This document shows positions 50,549 to 60,258 of a stretch of 64,000 nucleotides of DNA, piece by piece. The number at the start of each line of letters is the position of its first letter. Position 1 is the stretch's first letter. The stretch is from assembly GCA_963738835.1 (NCBI GenBank), contig CAVTYH010000006.1, forward strand, positions 434,001 through 498,000, written 5' to 3'. The stretch is from CAVTYH01 sp963738835 (GTDB lineage Bacteria; Planctomycetota; Planctomycetia; Pirellulales; JADZDJ01). The translations under genes and the position numbers were made by a program. A model generated the notes under the pieces. The model was given only the letters and a program-made list of their open reading frames with translations, was not told the DNA's origin and searched no databases.

Positions 50549-51446
50549 TCGAACGCTCTCAATAACATCAACCTTGCGGCGGAGGTCATTTCGATGGTGC
50601 AATTTCGGCTGCTACTGGATTCAGTTGGTCACCATCGCCGGCAAGCGCACCGACCCCGTGACCAAATAAGTAACGTTTTCCAAATTCATCGGACAATTTC
50701 CAATCGCAAGATTTCCGTTGGATCGACTTTCGCCAACCCGCAGGTCCTCCTGCAATCAAACACTGTCGATTGAAATCTAAGAGCCTTGGAGAACTCGGTT
50801 GGAAACATCATCGTTAGATGATGCACCAGCCAGTTCAATCAAGATGCCAATTACTACAACTCAATTGTCAAAGATCAATTTCAGCAAAAACTCGCCAACC
50901 GTCGCCGACATGCTTTCGCCGAACTGCCCTCAGAGAGCAGAGGCCGAATTCGTGTTGGCCGAAGTCACAAGTGAAAACGCGATCGCAGCTAAAACCAACT
51001 TGGGAAACTGCTGCTGATCCTACCAGCCGTCGCGATTTTCGTCCTGCAAATCCGGCCGCCGAATGCGGCCACCAACCACTGAGAGCTCCTCCCACCCAGC
51101 ATGCCTACATTTTACCTTTTAGCGCCATCCCTGGGTAGGGGTCGCCAAATGGGAAACCGCAATTTGTACCAAACGCCTTCGGACCTGTAAAGGAGTGTTC
51201 GCTATAGATATAAGCGAACCGAAGATGTCCCGCCGATTCGACTTCTTCTCCCTCGCCCTTTAGGAAAGGGTCGGGGTGAGGGCGTCGGGTTAGGCAGAAC
51301 CGTAAAAACCGGTCCGTCGCATCTCCAACCGAGGCAACCAAAGTTTCCTGCGGCCAATCTCGATTATATCGGCCAATCAAAGCCCGGCAAGTGGCCAATT
51401 TTCCTCGAGGTTTCCCAAAAAGGCGGCTGTCCGAGATACTACGCCT
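50549..51446. other. Long intergenic region upstream of the 23S gene
   Basis: About 900 bp. On the minus strand it must hold the rRNA promoter. A TTGACA box occurs (complement at ~50865-50870), but no good -10 follows at a normal distance. No 16S sequence, tRNA or convincing ORF was seen. One REP-like element lies at 51248-51282. Confidence 0.5.
51248..51282. repeat. REP-like palindrome (CTCACCCC/CTCTCCC family, copy 4, inverted)
   Basis: CTCCCTCGCCCTTTAGGAAA followed by GGGTCGGGGTGAGGG, the inverted form of the element. Intergenic, 165 bp beyond the stop of the LolA-like gene. Confidence 0.7.
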
Positions 51447-53300
51447 TTACTCTGATTTGGGTTTGGCGGGTTTTTCAGATTTTTGTGCGCACATATTTGT
51501 CCAGCCCTCCGGCGGATCGGTGCTGAACAATTTCGGCTCAAGCGGAGCGTCATAAACGATGTCGCTGATCAAGATGTGCGTAATTGCGTCTCTCGACTGC
51601 GATGGATCGACATAGTGAATGGCGCTCTCAATCCGAATTGGCAGATTGGTTGTGGGGTCAACCCAATAAATTTTTTCCCAGCTTTCTTTCCGCTCAGGCA
51701 CCGATCCTATTCCAGACATGACACCATGAATGCGAAATCCGATAGCGGCCTTACCGTCGATAGTTGTTTGTGGAAGCTTCGCCATTTGCCCCCGCGGAAC
51801 ATGCACATCTTGTTCGCTCGGGACATACCGAAACAAGTCATAATAGCCGACATCGCCCGGCTTTTCGGAACGCATGGCGTTTCCAATCGGTCCGGCGAAC
51901 GAGCCCGCCGCAACGTCTTGCATGAGAGATGTCATGATCGGATGGCCATTTTTCTCGATCGCCCACATACCGAACAAATGAACGGGCGATTTCTCCAGCG
52001 CTGGTGATTTTGCGTCTTGCCGCAATTGATAGCCTTGCTTCTCTGGAAACAGAATTAGCTCGGTGCCCGACTTTCCATCGAAGATATCCACATATTTAGT
52101 GAACTCAAGCGGCCCGACGATTCCCTTTTCCAAATCCAGGTGATAACTAGGCTGGAATTTGGTTTCAATGCGCTTCAAGTTCTTGCCGGAAATCGATCCT
52201 TTTCGTACGACCTCTCCTTCGCTGCGTTCTTCGCCGATTTGGAGTGAGTGCTTGATCGTTTCGGTATATTGCACAGTTTTGTTTCTCTCCTCGAGGTCAC
52301 GTGATCCGATTGTCAATCCGTTGGCAAGCCTTTGCTCCCGATCCTTTACCGCGGAAGAATTCCTTGACGCGGCAATTGGATCAGCGAGATTAAGATCTGT
52401 GTAACCGGCTGGCGGATCGGTGCTGAATAGCTCCGGATCTAGTACTGCACCGAAAGTTATTTCGGTAATCGCGGCGTCCATATTTGCCGTCGATGGTACA
52501 GTGCTTCGAAACGATACGTCGATCCTGATTGGCAACCTCGTTGATGGATCGACCCAATAGGTGCGCCGCCATGTGTCGGTTCCTTGCTTCTGCTCCGTTG
52601 TCTCCTCGATGAGAAATCCGACCGCACGTTTGCCATCAATGGTCCTCTCAGGAAGTTGCTTGGCCTTACCTGAGGGAACATGACGAATTAACGTGTAAAA
52701 ATCGAGTTGAGATTGCGGTTTAAGTTGCTCATTTTTGACTTGGCCAACCTCGGTTTCGGAAAGGTTGTCGCGAATTAAGATAAACGCGTTTTTCTCCGGA
52801 TATATGGTGATGCCTCTATGCTTGGCACCGTCATAAATACTGACGTACGGGTCCTGCTCAAGAGCCCAAGATCGCCCCAGGCCCAAATCATCGCCTGGTT
52901 TAACAGTCACCTCTTCACGGCGGCGATCGGTTCCCAAAACCATCACGTGCTTAACTTGCTGTGGCGCGGCCTTATTTTCTTTCGTGGTGACTTTCTCGGT
53001 CAGCATATACTGCACGGATTTCGCTTTTTCGACTTCCGTTTGAACTTGCGCAAAGGCGAAATTGCCGTTGGAACGTGAAGGAATTAATTGCGCCAAAAAG
53101 AAGATGACAACGGCGATAGCGGCGACGGCGGCAAAATTTCGAACGGACATGATTTTTGTTCCGAGAAAGAATGGCCGAGAAACAACAAAATTGTTTAACG
53201 CCGATTGTACCCGATTGAGGGCGCGATCTACAGAATGAGCATCGACTTCGAGCCGTGCCAGTTCGTGGAAGTCGCGCAACAGGTTTTTTTTGCGAGTCAC
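51447..53300 (-). CDS. Membrane-anchored protein with two tandem LolA-like domains, paired with an ECF sigma factor
   Basis: 617 residues from GTG 53300 (VTRKKNLLRDFHELARLEVD), 9 bp after GGAGG; an open frame runs to 53363 through a repeat and is excluded. Residues 1-45 are cytoplasmic and helical, one span follows (NFAAVAAIAVVIFFLAQLI), then two homologous outer domains each ending alike: YWVDPSTRLPIRI with LFSTDPPAGYTDLN, and YWVDPTTNLPIRI with LFSTDPPEGWTNM. Such outer domains resemble LolA/RseB-type lipoprotein-sensing folds. Located just after a sigma factor, it may be an anti-sigma sensor combining both functions, but no zinc finger is present. Confidence 0.7.
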   Translation of the reverse strand: MTRKKNLLRDFHELARLEVDAHSVDRALNRVQSALNNFVVSRPFFLGTKIMSVRNFAAVAAIAVVIFFLAQLIPSRSNGNFAFAQVQTEVEKAKSVQYMLTEKVTTKENKAAPQQVKHVMVLGTDRRREEVTVKPGDDLGLGRSWALEQDPYVSIYDGAKHRGITIYPEKNAFILIRDNLSETEVGQVKNEQLKPQSQLDFYTLIRHVPSGKAKQLPERTIDGKRAVGFLIEETTEQKQGTDTWRRTYWVDPSTRLPIRIDVSFRSTVPSTANMDAAITEITFGAVLDPELFSTDPPAGYTDLNLADPIAASRNSSAVKDREQRLANGLTIGSRDLEERNKTVQYTETIKHSLQIGEERSEGEVVRKGSISGKNLKRIETKFQPSYHLDLEKGIVGPLEFTKYVDIFDGKSGTELILFPEKQGYQLRQDAKSPALEKSPVHLFGMWAIEKNGHPIMTSLMQDVAAGSFAGPIGNAMRSEKPGDVGYYDLFRYVPSEQDVHVPRGQMAKLPQTTIDGKAAIGFRIHGVMSGIGSVPERKESWEKIYWVDPTTNLPIRIESAIHYVDPSQSRDAITHILISDIVYDAPLEPKLFSTDPPEGWTNMCAQKSEKPAKPKSE

Positions 53301-53345
53301 GTTTGAAAGCCTCCAAATTGACCGGCCGGCGTTTACGTTGCCTTT

Positions 53346-53390
53346 GCCCTGAAAGGGCTCCACAACACAGCCGCTGGGCTTTGTTGTGCA
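53346..53390. repeat. Repeat with GCTTTGTTGTGCA word, copy 2
   Basis: GCCCT-GAA-AGGGC hairpin (53346-53358), then CACAACA (53361-53367) pairing with TGTTGTG (53382-53388). The GCTTTGTTGTGCA word matches 42488-42500. It lies between the ECF sigma gene and its membrane partner. Confidence 0.55.
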
Positions 53391-53413
53391 ACGCCTGTAG
53401 CATTGATTGATTT

Positions 53414-53941
53414 TTATTTTTGCAGTTGCTGCTTTCGATTGATGCGTTCGTCGCTCAATAATGTTCGTAGTCGCTTGATCGCCTTGTAAGCAACCGCCCG
53501 AACCTGGTGCGTTGTCTTGCCGAGTTGTACGGCAATGGTTTCATAACTTTGCTCTTCCAAATAACGCCGCACGATGATTTCGCGAGCTGACGCGGGCAAT
53601 TCGCAAATGGCGTTCAAAGTTTGCTCTAATTCCTCACGGCGCACCAAATCGGCCAACGGTGATGGACTGACGGCCGCAAGTTCCGAGCTTCTGTCATCGT
53701 TCAGCGCAAAAAGTCTTGCCTGTCGCCGCCAATCGAAGGCCAAGTTAGTGGCCATCCGATGGACATAAGCCGGCCGATTATCAGCTCGCCGGAAGCCGTC
53801 GCTCTGGGCCAGCTTGTAAAACAAATCTTGCAGCAGGTCATCGGCCACGTCGTGGCGCAGCGTCAAGCGAAACAGCAGGGCAAAAAGTTGCTTGCCGTGA
53901 GTTTCCAATAGCGCCAGCGCTTCGTCGGTCATGGACTTCAA
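53414..53941 (-). CDS. ECF RNA polymerase sigma factor
   Basis: 175 residues. Region 2: HGKQLFALLFRLTLRHDVAD, DLLQDLFYKLAQSDGF, AYVHRMATNLAFDWRRQARL. Region 4: NAICELPASAREIIVRRYLE, EQSYETIAVQLGKTTHQVRA with VAYKAIKRLRTLL. GGAG lies about 7 bp before a TTG at 53941; an ATG three codons later (53932) is also possible. It precedes the tandem LolA-like protein by about 114 bp on the same strand and probably controls, and is controlled by, that partner. Confidence 0.85.
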   Translation of the reverse strand: MKSMTDEALALLETHGKQLFALLFRLTLRHDVADDLLQDLFYKLAQSDGFRRADNRPAYVHRMATNLAFDWRRQARLFALNDDRSSELAAVSPSPLADLVRREELEQTLNAICELPASAREIIVRRYLEEQSYETIAVQLGKTTHQVRAVAYKAIKRLRTLLSDERINRKQQLQK

Positions 53942-54026
53942 CCGCGGCTCCTTGGTCTTCTATGGAATTAAGACGGCCGAAAGTTGGGCGGCGCAACCAG
54001 AAAAATGAAAATGCCTGCGCTGGGCC

Positions 54027-55347
54027 TTACAGTTTCAGCCTGAAGCCAAGGCGATTTATCCCTGCCGTCAGAAGCAGAATGAAAAACGCACAGCCGACAG
54101 AACGGGCAATGGCGTTAGCCAGATACGGCTCGTTCAAGCCGTCGTACCAATGGCCCCAGCCGAGCAAACTGAAGACAGATTCCATCATTTCGCTTAGCAA
54201 ATACGCCAACAGCACATTTTCGCCAGCGATCGCCAGCGGCTTTGAGATGAATCGCCAGTGCAGTACATCGGCCACGAAATAAAACAGCAGCCACAGTGCA
54301 GCGGTAATGGCGCTCGCCCACAAACACCAGGCTGGTGTGGCATTGTTCTTGCTGATTCCCCACTGCCGCGTGAGCAGCATCGCAGCCACGGAAAAACCAG
54401 CGATGAACAGCAGCGTAAATTTGCTGCGCAGCTTTGACGGTCGAAGTCTCGGGCGTGAGAAAAATTGTTCCCAACAATACACCGGCCGCTGAAATCGAGG
54501 CTAGCGAACCCAGGCTCTCTCCAATCCCAACGATATGGCTCAACCAAAAGCCCTCGAATTGTCCTTTTCGGTCCGCCGCAAATAAGCACAGCAACAGAAT
54601 CACGCAGCCTAGTAGCGCAGTGCGGTTCGTGCGGAAAGCGAGGAACGAGATCGCCGCCACCAGGTACGACCAGCCGATCAGCCCCAGAATGCCATACCAA
54701 CTAGGATGAATGTAAAACGGATCAAGCGATATAATCTGCTTGCCATCTTTGCCGCCACGAAATACGAATGCGGCCCAAATCATTCCGCAAATTCCGACAG
54801 TGCGCAAAAAGAGCGACAGTCCCCGGTAAATCCGTTTCGTCGACGAGCCAGCGATAACCCACGACGGCGGCGAGACCGAACAAAACGCCAACAGCGCAGA
54901 GCAAAACATCAGCACCGTCCACGTGGTGCCGGAAAAACCCATCAACTTCGAGTTGGCATGGCCTCCTTCACCGTTGACCATCAAAATGCCGATCGCCAAC
55001 AGCGACACGGTGCGTGCCACCACGTGCAGCAGCAATTTCCAAACCGGTTCGCCCTTGGCCAGCCGGCCCGAGAGAGCAATCGGAATTGACATGCCGACGA
55101 TGAACAAAAACGCGGGAAACACCAGGTCGACAAATGTCATCCCGCTGCCGCCCTTGTGACGGTCGCTGAAATGGACCATCCAATCGGGCACTTTTTCGCC
55201 GCCGCCGGCCAAGTCGTTCACGAAAATCATCGTGAACATGACGAAGCCGCGCAGCGCGTCGATGGAAACGATGCGTTGGGGAACACCGCCAGTCGAGGAT
55301 TGCGAAATCGGGGGCAGGTTTTGGAAATCGCGGGCGGCGGTTGACAT
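54027..55347 (-). CDS. Heparan N-acetyltransferase-like (DUF5009-type) membrane acyltransferase, frameshifted
   Basis: About 440 codons from ATG 55347. After a short N-terminus comes RIVSIDALRGFVMFTMIFVN, the hallmark first helix, then FSDRHKGGSGMTFVDLVFPA and FLFIVGMSIPIALSGR. Around ten membrane spans. The frame changes near 54435-54450, from ETSTVK to LRSKFTLLFIAGFSVAAMLL; the second frame carries the last spans and ends AGINRLGFRLKL. Relatives transfer acetyl groups across a membrane to amino sugars. It precedes no other acyltransferase genes; two PEP-CTERM genes lie upstream on the same strand. Confidence 0.8.
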
Positions 55348-55408
55348 GGCGCTAAGCGTACTGTTTGCCGCCCACCGCAGCAACCGGATTGTCGCAGACG
55401 GACCTTGC

Positions 55409-56983
55409 TCAAAGAATCCAACTGCCAATCGACGCCAAGCATCGCACCGCACCGCCGCCGATTCCCAACCACTGGCAGAGCATGGCCCCACCGAGACTCA
55501 TCAGGCCGATTGTCGCTGGTTCAGGCACCGGCATGATGACGCCCACCGCGGCCGTGTTGAAGTTGTTGTATGCCGTGTAAGTGCCGCGCATCCAGACCAG
55601 TGCATATTGCGAATTGTCGATCATCGTGACTTGCGGCCGGACGTTGTCGAGCGTCGAATTCGAGGTAATTGCGTTCCAATTCCAAGTGACGCCGCCGTCG
55701 CCGGTCACGCCCTTGAAGATCTCCCAGTGCGCCAGCGGCAGATCGGTATCGGGCGTATAATTCGTGGAAACAAAAACGGTGTTCGGATCGGAAGGCACCA
55801 GCGCCGCCAGCCCGGCGTAGTCGTTTTCGCCGTTGTAGAGCGGGCTGCCGGCGAAACCCATGCGGTGTGTTTGCCAGGCCGAACCGTCCCAGCGTGTATA
55901 GTAGTAATCCATGCTGTTGGCGATGTATGCGCTGCTCGGGTTATTTTTGCGAACGCTAAAAACAACAACGGGGTTTCCGTTACTATCCAGTTCGACATCG
56001 TTCGCCCAAGAAGCAACACTGTTGGCATTGCCGGCATAAATTTGCGTGAAGGCCGTGGGCAAATAGCTGTATCCCGTGCCGCTGGCGATCGCCGTCGCGC
56101 TGTTATTTGCCGGTGCTGGATACGGCGCCTGGGCCGTGCTGATTTGTCCGTTGCTGCCGGCCACGAGCGAGCCATCGGCCTTATGAACAGTGCCGACGCC
56201 GCTGGCATCAAACTGCATGTAACCCCCGAAAAGGCTGTTCGCATAGTCGCGGGGATGGTCGTTAGTGGTGATAAACCAGATCTTGTCCGATCCATTCGAC
56301 GCATACTTGACGTACGGTCTTCCAGGACCGCTATTGTTGGGATTCACCCAATAGAGAAAGTGGCCACCGTAGGAGAACGTGAGCGTCGAATCGTTCGCCG
56401 GATTCAGGCCGGTGAAAATCGAATAGTTTGGGTCGTAACCGATGCTCCGCGAGAAGTTGTAAATCTTATTGGGCACACTCAGATAAAACGGATTCGCATA
56501 AGTGTTGCCGTTGCCATCACTGGGCGGATTCGCACTGCCGGTTTGTTCCGCGCCCCAACTGGCGGTGCTGCCAGGATTCGTGCTGATGCGCCAGCGCACG
56601 AGATTATCGTTGCCGTGCCGCTGAAAGATCGCCAGATAGCGATCATCGGGCAGGACGAGAAGGGCTGGCACATCGTGATCGTCTTGCTGTAGCGCGCTGT
56701 GCAGCGTGAAGGTCGAGGATGCTTGGGTGCCCAAGTTGTAGCTGGTCACAAGAATATCGCCGGCTGTCGCACCGTTGGCCGTGGTCCCGGCAACCGAGCC
56801 AATGATCAGCTGGCCGTTATCAACGAGCAGCCGCGGATCTTGAAACCAAGACCAGCCGCCGTTTTGATTGAACGTGATGAGCGTGCCGCTGACGTCGTTT
56901 ACTGCACAGGCCCGATCGCAAGTTAGGCACGCGGTCCAGAAACATGCGACCAGTGCGATGGTTGAGTGGCGAAGTAGCCGCAT
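55409..56983 (-). CDS. Secreted BNR-4-type propeller protein with PEP-CTERM sorting signal
   Basis: 524 residues. ATG 56983 follows AGGAGAAGAGGA, and a signal peptide (STIALVACFWTACLTCDRAC) starts the protein; the open frame to 57103 is upstream noise. The body has repeated Trp/Asp/Gly-rich strands (NQNGGWSWFQDPRLLVDNGQ, HDVPALLVLPDDRYLAIFQR, GDGGVTWNWNAITSNS), as in BNR-type propellers that bind or cut polysaccharides. The C-terminus reads MPVPEPATIGLMSLGGAML, followed by a hydrophobic stretch and a basic residue, the PEP-CTERM signal used by exosortase. The exosortase gene is not in the window. Confidence 0.8.
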   Translation of the reverse strand: MRLLRHSTIALVACFWTACLTCDRACAVNDVSGTLITFNQNGGWSWFQDPRLLVDNGQLIIGSVAGTTANGATAGDILVTSYNLGTQASSTFTLHSALQQDDHDVPALLVLPDDRYLAIFQRHGNDNLVRWRISTNPGSTASWGAEQTGSANPPSDGNGNTYANPFYLSVPNKIYNFSRSIGYDPNYSIFTGLNPANDSTLTFSYGGHFLYWVNPNNSGPGRPYVKYASNGSDKIWFITTNDHPRDYANSLFGGYMQFDASGVGTVHKADGSLVAGSNGQISTAQAPYPAPANNSATAIASGTGYSYLPTAFTQIYAGNANSVASWANDVELDSNGNPVVVFSVRKNNPSSAYIANSMDYYYTRWDGSAWQTHRMGFAGSPLYNGENDYAGLAALVPSDPNTVFVSTNYTPDTDLPLAHWEIFKGVTGDGGVTWNWNAITSNSTLDNVRPQVTMIDNSQYALVWMRGTYTAYNNFNTAAVGVIMPVPEPATIGLMSLGGAMLCQWLGIGGGAVRCLASIGSWIL

Positions 56984-57126
56984 TCCTCTTCTCCTGTTCC
57001 TGCGTGTAACCGAACACTCAGCCGGGGCGATCGTCGGCATCGAATTCATGAAGCGAAAAAAGCCGCGCACAGTCGTTGAAGCCACGCGTGCGGCCATTTG
57101 CATTCATGGAAGCGATCGGCGCTCGA

Positions 57127-58128
57127 TTATCTCCGCCGAATCGCCAGCAAGCCCAGGCCGCCAAGGGTCAGCAGCATTAGCGAGGTCGGCTCGGGAACGA
57201 CCGTCAGGTTGCCGGTCGCCTGATCAAATTGATAACTGGAGCCATTGGCCGATGTCTGCCAAAGGCCGCCGCCCAAATTGCTAAAACCATTTACGGCAAA
57301 CGTGCCGGTAAACGTCTGGCCGCCCGTCGCCGCAGCGACTGCCCACAGGTCGCCAATGTTCGTGCTGGCGCCGGACAGGTTGAAGTTAAACGCACCGTCG
57401 TAGATGGCGGTACCCGGGCCAAAGACTCGGTTGTTCACGCCACTGGCTCCGATGACAAAATTCAACACGCCCGTGCTGTCTAGCTCAAATTTGCTGAAAT
57501 TGGGCGAACCGGCGTTCAAGTTAAGGCTGCCAGTCCACGTGTTGCCGCCATTGGTGAAATGCAAGGTTCGAGCCGCGTCAGTATTTCCAGGAGTATCCAG
57601 AAAGGTGTCGGCCGAGCCGCTAATGAGCGAGTTGATGTAAGTCGGGCCTTGAACATTAAAGCCACCGCCATTGATCGTCAGGTTGCCGGCAAGCGCGAAG
57701 AAATCGGCGCTGCCATTTCCCTGGCGAATATAACCACTGTTGAGAATCATGTTATTCACAGTGATTACATTGGGGGTCGCCGCACTGCCTCCAGTCCCTT
57801 TGAAGATCAGCGATTGATTGAGATCCGTCGGATTATTGCTTGCAATGGTGAGCGAATCGCCGGCAAAGGTAAAATCGGCGTTCGAGGCCGGGGTTCTCAG
57901 CAGATGTCCCAAACCCCCGACATCAAGGTTTGTGTAATTATTCCCCGCGGATGGCGCCGCCGCGTTGCTCCAGTTTCCAGCGGAGTTGAACGAACTTGTG
58001 CCGATTGAATCGTTTGCCGTTAAATTAACCGTGGCCGCCTGCGCTGCGGTTCCCATAATTAACGCCACAATCAGGGCGCATCGCAGCAACCCAGAAAATG
58101 CGCTTGTCACAATAGGTGTCCGACTCAT
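57127..58128 (-). CDS. Secreted PEP-CTERM protein, beta-repeat type
   Basis: 333 residues with a signal peptide (LLRCALIVALIMGTAAQAAT). The body is Asn/Gly/Thr-rich and beta-strand-like (SIGTSSFNSAGNWSNAAAPS, ADFTFAGDSLTIASNNP, LNSGYIRQGNGSADFF), similar to autotransporter-type or dockerin-neighbour surface proteins. It ends VVPEPTSLMLLTLGGLGLLA-IRRR, a complete PEP-CTERM: motif, helix, basic cluster. About 145 bp upstream of the BNR gene on the same strand, so perhaps one transcript. Function unknown; extracellular matrix or surface placement is likely. Confidence 0.8.
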   Translation of the reverse strand: MSRTPIVTSAFSGLLRCALIVALIMGTAAQAATVNLTANDSIGTSSFNSAGNWSNAAAPSAGNNYTNLDVGGLGHLLRTPASNADFTFAGDSLTIASNNPTDLNQSLIFKGTGGSAATPNVITVNNMILNSGYIRQGNGSADFFALAGNLTINGGGFNVQGPTYINSLISGSADTFLDTPGNTDAARTLHFTNGGNTWTGSLNLNAGSPNFSKFELDSTGVLNFVIGASGVNNRVFGPGTAIYDGAFNFNLSGASTNIGDLWAVAAATGGQTFTGTFAVNGFSNLGGGLWQTSANGSSYQFDQATGNLTVVPEPTSLMLLTLGGLGLLAIRRR

Positions 58129-58352
58129 TTCAATCCTCCGATTTCACATGTTGCCAAACATTGATGTTGGAATGGGACTGCCTCTTCTCGATCTTTCTTT
58201 CCATTGCTGATATTACTTCCCGAAACACCCGATTGAAAGGATTTTTTCGTTTTTTCGGCCGCTAATTTCCCGGCGACGCAATTTCCAAGACTCTGGAGTT
58301 CGTTACAGAAAATCCTTAATAGAGTCCTGTTTTTTTGAAAAAATCGGGCTAA

Positions 58353-59492
58353 TCAGACGATTTTTGCAAACCGCCGGCAGTTGAGAAAGCCGATCGGCAG
58401 ATCGGTTTTGCCGTTCAGTGCCAAATCGGCCAGCGCTTCGCCCAAGACAGAGGTGAATTTGAACCCGTGACCAGAAAGTCCAGCGGCAAACGCCACCTGC
58501 GGATGTTGCGGATGCAGATCGACGATGAAATTCTCGTCCGGCGACATCGTGTAAAGGCAAACACTCTGATGGCTAAATTGGCGTTCCGCAAACGGCAGGA
58601 ATGTCCAGGCAAATAATCCCAATTCCCAGGCCTCTGCGGCGCTCACTTCTCGATCGACCAATAGTGGGTCATCAACTCTTGCACCTCCATCGTGCCTAGC
58701 GAATTTGATGCCCCAATCGTCGATCGCAGGAATGCCGTAGAAAACGCCGATCGCCGTTTCGTACAAGAACGCGGGACAACCGCGATCGGCTCGCAGGATG
58801 TCGTTTGTGGTCGGATACCAAAGGACGATTTTTCTGCGCACCTCCAGCGGAATCTTCAATTCATTCAAGAGCGCACCGTTCCACGGACCCGCCGTGATGA
58901 CAAGCTTTGTGCACTGAAACCGTCCCGTGTTGGTTTCAACCTCGACCGCGTTATTGATTTCATGCCAAGCCTTCGCTTCCACACCGACTTGTAGCTCGGC
59001 GCCAAGCTTTTGAGCTTCGGCTATCTGAGCCGTCACACAATCTTCGACATCCAGATAGCCGGCACACGGTTCAAAGACTGCCAGCCAATCGGATGCAATT
59101 CGGAATGCTGGAAAAAGTGCGGCCGCTTCTTCGCCGGTCAACTTATCCACTTGCAGATTGTGCCGTCTTGCCGATTCGATCACGCCCCGCACCACTTGCC
59201 CCTCGGACAGACCAAGTTGCAGCAAACCAATCTCATGATAAAGCCGCTTGCCGCAGCGCTGCGAAAGTTCCTCCCACAATTCGTAAGCCCGCAACAGCAG
59301 CGGTACGTAATCCTGTTGCTCGAAATACGCCTGCCGGATAATCCGCGTCCGGCCATGCGAGCTGCCGCGATCGTGGCCCGGCGGAAAGCGGTCTAGCCCC
59401 AGCACTTTCACACCACGTTTCGCCAAATGATAGAGCGCGGCGCTGCCGACGCCGCCCGTGCCGATCACAATGACATCGTACGATGACATCAA
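58353..59492 (-). CDS. solA: SolA-type FAD-dependent amine oxidase (N-methyltryptophan / sarcosine oxidase family)
   Basis: 379 residues. MMSSYDVIVIGTGGVGSAAL is the FAD Rossmann motif; GSSHGRTRIIRQAYFE is the typical flavin-contacting stretch; ERQFSHQSVCLYTMSPDENF holds the Cys that carries the covalent flavin; and AAGLSGHGFKFTSVLGEAL closes the domain. Monomeric sarcosine oxidase/SolA enzymes demethylate N-methyl amino acids, releasing formaldehyde and H2O2. The exact substrate is uncertain. Intact; about 150 bp of palindromic repeats separate it from the DUF421 gene. Confidence 0.85.
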   Translation of the reverse strand: MMSSYDVIVIGTGGVGSAALYHLAKRGVKVLGLDRFPPGHDRGSSHGRTRIIRQAYFEQQDYVPLLLRAYELWEELSQRCGKRLYHEIGLLQLGLSEGQVVRGVIESARRHNLQVDKLTGEEAAALFPAFRIASDWLAVFEPCAGYLDVEDCVTAQIAEAQKLGAELQVGVEAKAWHEINNAVEVETNTGRFQCTKLVITAGPWNGALLNELKIPLEVRRKIVLWYPTTNDILRADRGCPAFLYETAIGVFYGIPAIDDWGIKFARHDGGARVDDPLLVDREVSAAEAWELGLFAWTFLPFAERQFSHQSVCLYTMSPDENFIVDLHPQHPQVAFAAGLSGHGFKFTSVLGEALADLALNGKTDLPIGFLNCRRFAKIV

Positions 59493-59516
59493 GACACTGT
59501 AAGATTCAATTGCCTC

Positions 59517-59610
59517 ACATAGCCCGACCGTATTCGGTCGGGAATGTGTCGGGTGGAAAAAGTCGCTTCAAACATCTCGGAGCCTCCCGACCGACACGGT
59601 CGGACTATGT
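59517..59610. repeat. CCGACCG/CGGTCGG palindrome pair upstream of the DUF421 gene
   Basis: CCCGACCG-TATT-CGGTCGGG (59523-59542) and CCGACCG-ACA-CGGTCGG (59587-59603), with CATAG and CTATG at the outer ends, so the whole block is an inverted repeat. Divergent promoters for solA and the DUF421 gene must lie in or around it. Confidence 0.7.
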
Positions 59611-59641
59611 AACTCTGGAAAACAAACTAGGAGCATTTGCC

Positions 59642-60247
59642 ATGTTACTCGCCGACACCGCACCGGTCACGATGGTTCAGAGCGCCCTGCAATTCTTGCA
59701 GCAAATCTTCGGGACAGATGCCGCGGACGATTCGATTACGCTGTCTCAAATTGCCGCGCGGGCCATTGTCGTGTACGTGATTGGCCTGGTCGTGGTCCGC
59801 GTCGGCAAAAGCCGCATTATCAGTCGCACCACAGCGCTGGATGTGATCGTGGGTTTTATCCTGGGCTCGCTCTTGAGCCGCGGCATCACGGGGCATGCTT
59901 CGATTTCCGGCACGACCGTGGCATCGGTGGCCATCGTGGCGGCACATTGGCTGTTCACGCTGTTGGCCTGCCAATCGCATTTCTTTGGAACGGTGATCAA
60001 AGGCACGTCGGCGCTGGTGGTTAAAGATGGCCAGCCAATTCCCAAAACCATGCGACACTCGCATATTTCCACGCACGATCTCCTCGAGCAGCTGCGGTTG
60101 AACGGCGTGGACGACTTGCAAGAAGTGCGCGAAGCGTACAAAGAACGCAATGGCGAAATCAGCGTCATCAAACGCCGCGAGCCGCCGCACATCATTGAAG
60201 TGGCGGTTCAAGACGGCGTGCAGACGGTGCGGATTGCGTTGGGCTAA
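59642..60247 (+). CDS. DUF421/YetF-like membrane protein
   Basis: 201 residues from ATG 59642. Three membrane spans (IAARAIVVYVIGLVVVRVGK, TALDVIVGFILGSLLSRGIT, ASVAIVAAHWLFTLLAC), then a cytoplasmic YetF-type domain (TSALVVKDGQPIPKTMRHSH, LLEQLRLNGVDDLQEVREAY, and a short strand-rich end). The family is common in bacteria but lacks a firm function. The open frame to 59483 crosses the palindromes and is not used. The gene is bracketed on both sides by the same CCGACCG repeat. Confidence 0.8.
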   Translation: MLLADTAPVTMVQSALQFLQQIFGTDAADDSITLSQIAARAIVVYVIGLVVVRVGKSRIISRTTALDVIVGFILGSLLSRGITGHASISGTTVASVAIVAAHWLFTLLACQSHFFGTVIKGTSALVVKDGQPIPKTMRHSHISTHDLLEQLRLNGVDDLQEVREAYKERNGEISVIKRREPPHIIEVAVQDGVQTVRIALG

Positions 60248-60258
60248 TCGCCTACATC

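Noticed and set aside
50820..50890. TTGACA box upstream of the 23S gene as the rRNA promoter
   Set aside because: No convincing -10 box at 16-18 bp; a single hexamer is too weak to call.
59485..59641. Upstream extension of the DUF421 protein to 59483
   Set aside because: The extra codons run through the palindromic repeats; the ATG at 59642 gives the family's normal length.
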